From: Nymphaea colorata
Taxonomy: Eukaryota; Streptophyta; Magnoliopsida; Nymphaeales; Nymphaeaceae
DNA length: 64,000 nt
Reading direction: 5' to 3'
Assembly (NCBI RefSeq): GCF_008831285.2
Contig: NC_045139.1
Span: 18,954,354 to 19,018,353, forward strand
Shown: in pieces, positions 60,401 through 64,000 of the stretch
Numbering within the stretch: position 1 is the stretch's first letter
How the letters are laid out: every line of letters begins with the position of its first letter
Made by a program: the position numbers and the translations under genes
The notes under the pieces: model-generated
Database searches by the model: none
Seen by the model: the letters and a program-made list of their open reading frames with translations, nothing else
What the model was told of the DNA's origin: nothing

Positions 60401-63400
60401 CTATGCAGATGCACATCTAGATGACAAGGTTATATAGCTGAAAATTTCCTAAGTGATTTGTGAAGGTGTACAAAGAGCATCCCTTTCCTTTTTCTGTAGC
60501 CCAAATAGGTATACATCTGGGTTCATAGGCTGCAGGATGCATATATTTGACCTACAGAGTTCGTCCGTCACTTCATGAAGTCTAATTTTTATGTGGACTC
60601 ATTTTCATCCGTTGTGGTTTTGTTGCTTAATATATACTGCTGTCAAGCAGTTTGATAGAAGTGACTTACTATGGGTCAGTGTGGCTAAAGGAGAGACTAG
60701 GAAGCTGGCTCATCCTTGAAAATTGAATGATAAATGCATTTCCAGATACGGAGCTAGCCAGTTGGTGTGCACCAATGTAAAAAAGAATGGGCCATGTACT
60801 TAAATGGTGACTGGTGCCTAAGAGCATTACAAAAACTTCGGATCTTCTTGTGCACCACAGTTAACAGGACTGTGTAAGCATGTAATTATTCTCATATAAC
60901 TTGTTATCATTGAATTTTGTCTAGGTCGGACTTGTTAATGGCATAGTAGTTCAAAATTTCAAATACATGAGTCGAAATTCGAAAACCCCCGAGCATATAC
61001 TTAGCCGTAGACTAGCAATAAAGTGTGTCACTCCTTGCAGCTCTTGTGATGTATTTTCATCAATCCCATGATAATAGTCCAGTACAACTATGATATTCTC
61101 TTTTAGTTGGATGTCCATAATGGTTGTACTTATGTGTTGCCTCAGTTAACTTCATTGCTTGCTGAAATTGGACTGAACATACAAGAGGCGCATGCTTTCT
61201 CTACCACAGATGGTTACTCTCTTGATGTCTTTGTTGTGGATGGATGGGAATATGAGGTATGGCCCATGGCTGTAAATTTCAGTTTCTCTAAGGTTAGTGT
61301 AATCTTCAATTCTGCAATCAGTATTGGTATTGGGGCAACTTGGTAATGATGTACATAGTATATGTTAAAAGATTCAAACAATTACTATATTGGGGAGAAT
61401 GTTTGGCTAGCACTTTCTCCTTCTATAGGGGAAAGATAGATCTTCTATTGGAGTAAAATCATCCCAGTCCTTTGATAACCCATGGAAAGGAACAAAATGC
61501 CTGACAGCTGATTTCTTCCATTTGCTACTGAGACAATGTTTGCATTGTTTGGATCTTTTTTCACTTGTTAATACGGCAAACAAATTTTCAGTTCTGTTGA
61601 ACTTACCTGATTGATCTGATGTTTACTTCCCTGTGTGCCTGTAGTTGATAAATCCTGCAGATTTCTTGTTGAGATGGTTATCTTGATGGTTGGATGTGGG
61701 TGTCTGGCTAATACATCAATAGAAGTAATCTCAATTTGCAGTAAATTGGAAGAGGACTTACCAGAATCGGGTAGCCCTTTCCCAATGGCTGTCAGTGACT
61801 TGTCCTTGAAAAACCACTCTAAAGTACTATGTGCCTGCCTGTGGAGGATAATTAATGGAAAATGTCCTAATAGAGAGAATGACAAGTTTGAGCTTAATCA
61901 TGGAGGTGTACTGGAAGCGAACTAACAATTTATGATTTGTTTTAATTCTCTAAATGCCCTTATCACGTCCTTACTAAACTTCCAACCATTTGTATCTTTT
62001 CCTATGGTTTGGTTCATGGAAAACTGTCCCATGGTCTGAGGATTCTATCAAATTATCAACACAACAGTAATTGCATAGATTCTCACGGTTGTTTTTGTCT
62101 GCCTTTCTACTTATGAGGTTTTGGTAATGAAATCTTTCAGGAAACTCAACGCTTGAGAGAGGCTATAGGGAAAGAAATTGCAAAGATTGAGGTAATTCTT
62201 TTTCATGCTAGTAGATGTTGCTATGATGGTTACTTTGTTTGGTAAGACAAAGAACAAGAATATCAACGAATAGCAATGCAGTTGGTCTCCTGTCCTATCG
62301 TTTTGTTACACCATTTTTTAGCATTCTGTGTGTTCGCATCCTAATGATAAATTTTTCTAGAAAAGTTGCTTTGGATCATAGAATAATCATTTCTATCCCT
62401 GGTTTTCTTCATTTTAGTTTTATGTAGTTGGCCTGCCTCCCAACCGATAATTTTTTTTGTAGAAAACCCATTCATTGAGTGAGCTGACTGGGAGGAGTCA
62501 TGCAAGGGAGTATGGCTGGGAAAGTGCAGTTTTTTTAATAAGCAGTGGACATGAAGACCGATGTTCTCATTTTAAAAAACTCATTCTTTCCATTGATTTG
62601 TCATTATCATCCGTGAAATGAAAATTTCTTTTACTAATAATAAGGTCATGATGCTTGTCAAATTTCTTTGAGCCAATCTGAAATGATTCCACTAAATTGC
62701 CTTTACCTAGAGATATAACTGCACATTAGCAGTGAAGAAAATACAACTGCCAGAGAAGGAGTTCTCTTGCTGGGTATCACCTTGTTCTTGATCAGTCTGT
62801 GTAGAAGTCTCTCCTTCATGGTTCGGAGTAAGTGGAGCTAGGTCCCATGAAATAATCATTAACTCTTTTCTTGGTCAGCACAGGCGTCCTATGTACATTT
62901 TCCAGTGATGATAAATGTTCTATGTGTGTCTGTGTGTATGGGTGCGTCAATGTTAGTATGCTTTGACGGTAAACTTGACAAAATGTACTAAGGTCTTTTG
63001 GTACTTTAAATCTTTTCATTGTAGAAGCAAGCCTGGTCAAAGCCTCAAGGATTGCCCATATTGACTGAACAAGCCGATGAACTACCTGTATTTGATCATG
63101 TAAAAATACCAAATGATGGAACTGATGTATGGGAAATCGATTTGAGATTGCTGAAATTTGAGAAAAAAATAGCATCTGGATCATACGGTGATCTGTAAGT
63201 TAATGTGTTCTCTTCATTTTGTTCACGATAATTTTTTCCCGTGGATACTCACTCTATGGGCATCATAAATCTTCAGTTACCGAGGAACCTACTGTAGCCA
63301 GGATGTTGCTATTAAGATTCTCAAGCCCGAGCGTGTTGATGTTGATATGCAACGTGAGTTTGCTCAGGAGGTTTTCATTATGAGGTATTACTTGTTTTGA

Positions 63401-64000
63401 CAAAAGCAACTTTTGCTTTTCTTTTTAGCATATCTAAACAAATGTTTCTAGTTTCTCCAAGAAACTTCCTTGATAAATCTCCTCATTGTTGATACTTTTT
63501 CAATGTAACTTCTCTTCTTGTCATTAGCTGGCATGAGAAAATCCTTGCCTTCTGGAGCAAACCTATCCGTATGTTCAGTAGCATTTCTGGCCAACATACC
63601 AATGGAAAAGTGTGGGTTCATTGAATGCACAGGAAATTGTGCTATCAATGAATATGCATTTTCAACCATTTCATCGATAATTCTTCAGGGAAGCTACTTT
63701 TGTGCCCTCTGGGAGGTTACATCTTGTTTGCTAATTTTTTGTTTCCATCAATGCTTTTTCCAATTCTTAGGCAGATCTACAGAACAAAACCTTTAAAAGT
63801 TCTCTAACCTGGAGGAAACATCAATCATACTTTTCAGGCATATTCAATTCAATGAGCCCCAGATCTCAGACATTGTGTGGCATTTGAAGTAGTCTTTTGC
63901 ATTTCGTTTTCATGACTAGAGTGAAGGCATATGTGTCTTTTTTCTATTTCAGATCTGGAAACTTTTGGTTGCATTGAGTTTTCTTTTAGTAGCACAACTT
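54418..64000 (+). CDS. STY46: ACT-domain Ser/Thr/Tyr protein kinase, STY8/STY17/STY46 type (runs off right edge)
   Basis: Nine exons lie in the window (54418-54614, 55389-55503, 57639-57736, 58028-58144, 59546-59600, 61146-61256, 62141-62191, 63025-63194, 63277-63384) and join in phase to 340 residues. In Arabidopsis these cytosolic kinases phosphorylate transit peptides of chloroplast precursors. The order is: conserved N-terminal region ([16 protein letters not shown], then [20 protein letters not shown]), a variable linker, the motif [19 protein letters not shown], an ACT domain at about 177-231 ([20 protein letters not shown]), and the start of the kinase domain with the glycine-rich loop ASGSYGDLY (298-306) and VAIK lysine K318. 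The rest of the kinase domain lies beyond 64000; no further exon was found after 63384. STY46 fits the N-terminus best from memory, but STY8 and STY17 are close relatives. The ATG at 54418 matches the family start; the frame stays open upstream. Confidence 0.93.

Noticed and set aside
61635..61925. 96-residue plus-strand frame between kinase exons 6 and 7
   Set aside because: It lies inside intron 6 of the kinase model, whose flanking exons join in phase without it, and it has no homology I can recognise.

Overview
This is nuclear DNA from a flowering plant. The genes are split by AT-rich, U2-type GT-AG introns, and the proteins are plant families: a plant DUF868 protein, a small IQ67-domain protein, an FBL10-type F-box/LRR protein, an ACT-domain STY kinase and a plant prolyl 4-hydroxylase. 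Genes are far apart, in gaps of 2 to 13 kb filled with microsatellites, short interspersed repeats and DNA-transposon debris. I cannot name the species. Nothing bacterial, viral or organellar was seen: no operons, CRISPR arrays or rRNA.

Layout. 1-624 (-): N-terminal part of a PPR-like protein that runs off the left edge. 4152-8629 (-): seven-exon GET1/WRB subunit of the tail-anchored protein receptor. 8630-20264: an 11.6 kb gene-free stretch with a tRNA-derived SINE-like family, TA microsatellites and a fold-back repeat. 20265-21173 (+): an intronless, GC-rich DUF868 gene. 27036-30608 (-): eight-exon prolyl 4-hydroxylase. 34092-38228 (+): four-exon FBL10-like F-box/LRR gene. 40479-41398 (+): two-exon small IQD protein. 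41399-54417: a 13 kb repeat-rich stretch with a CACTA-like element, an intact hAT-type MITE with target-site duplication, a cluster of fold-back palindromes and another SINE-like copy. 54418-64000 (+): first nine exons of a STY8/STY17/STY46-type ACT-domain protein kinase, cut by the right edge in its kinase domain.

The genes are independent transcription units with unrelated jobs: organelle RNA handling, ER membrane insertion, hydroxyproline formation in the secretory pathway, ubiquitin-ligase targeting, calmodulin binding, and phosphorylation of chloroplast precursors. Their order still tells something. Prolyl 4-hydroxylase and STY-type kinase genes are also close neighbours in Arabidopsis (At2g17700/At2g17720, At4g35780/At4g35810, from memory), and FBL10 is At2g17020, so the 27-64 kb segment probably keeps old angiosperm microsynteny. 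The exon models were built by hand from splice sites, with reading phase checked at every junction; both complete multi-exon enzyme or receptor models (GET1, 188 residues; P4H, 301 residues) close in frame.

I found no convincing new biological system. The least explained signal is a family of 40-base imperfect palindromes (arms of about 11 bases around a 19-base spacer) with four copies in 300 bases near 49 kb and a distant copy at 11.9 kb.
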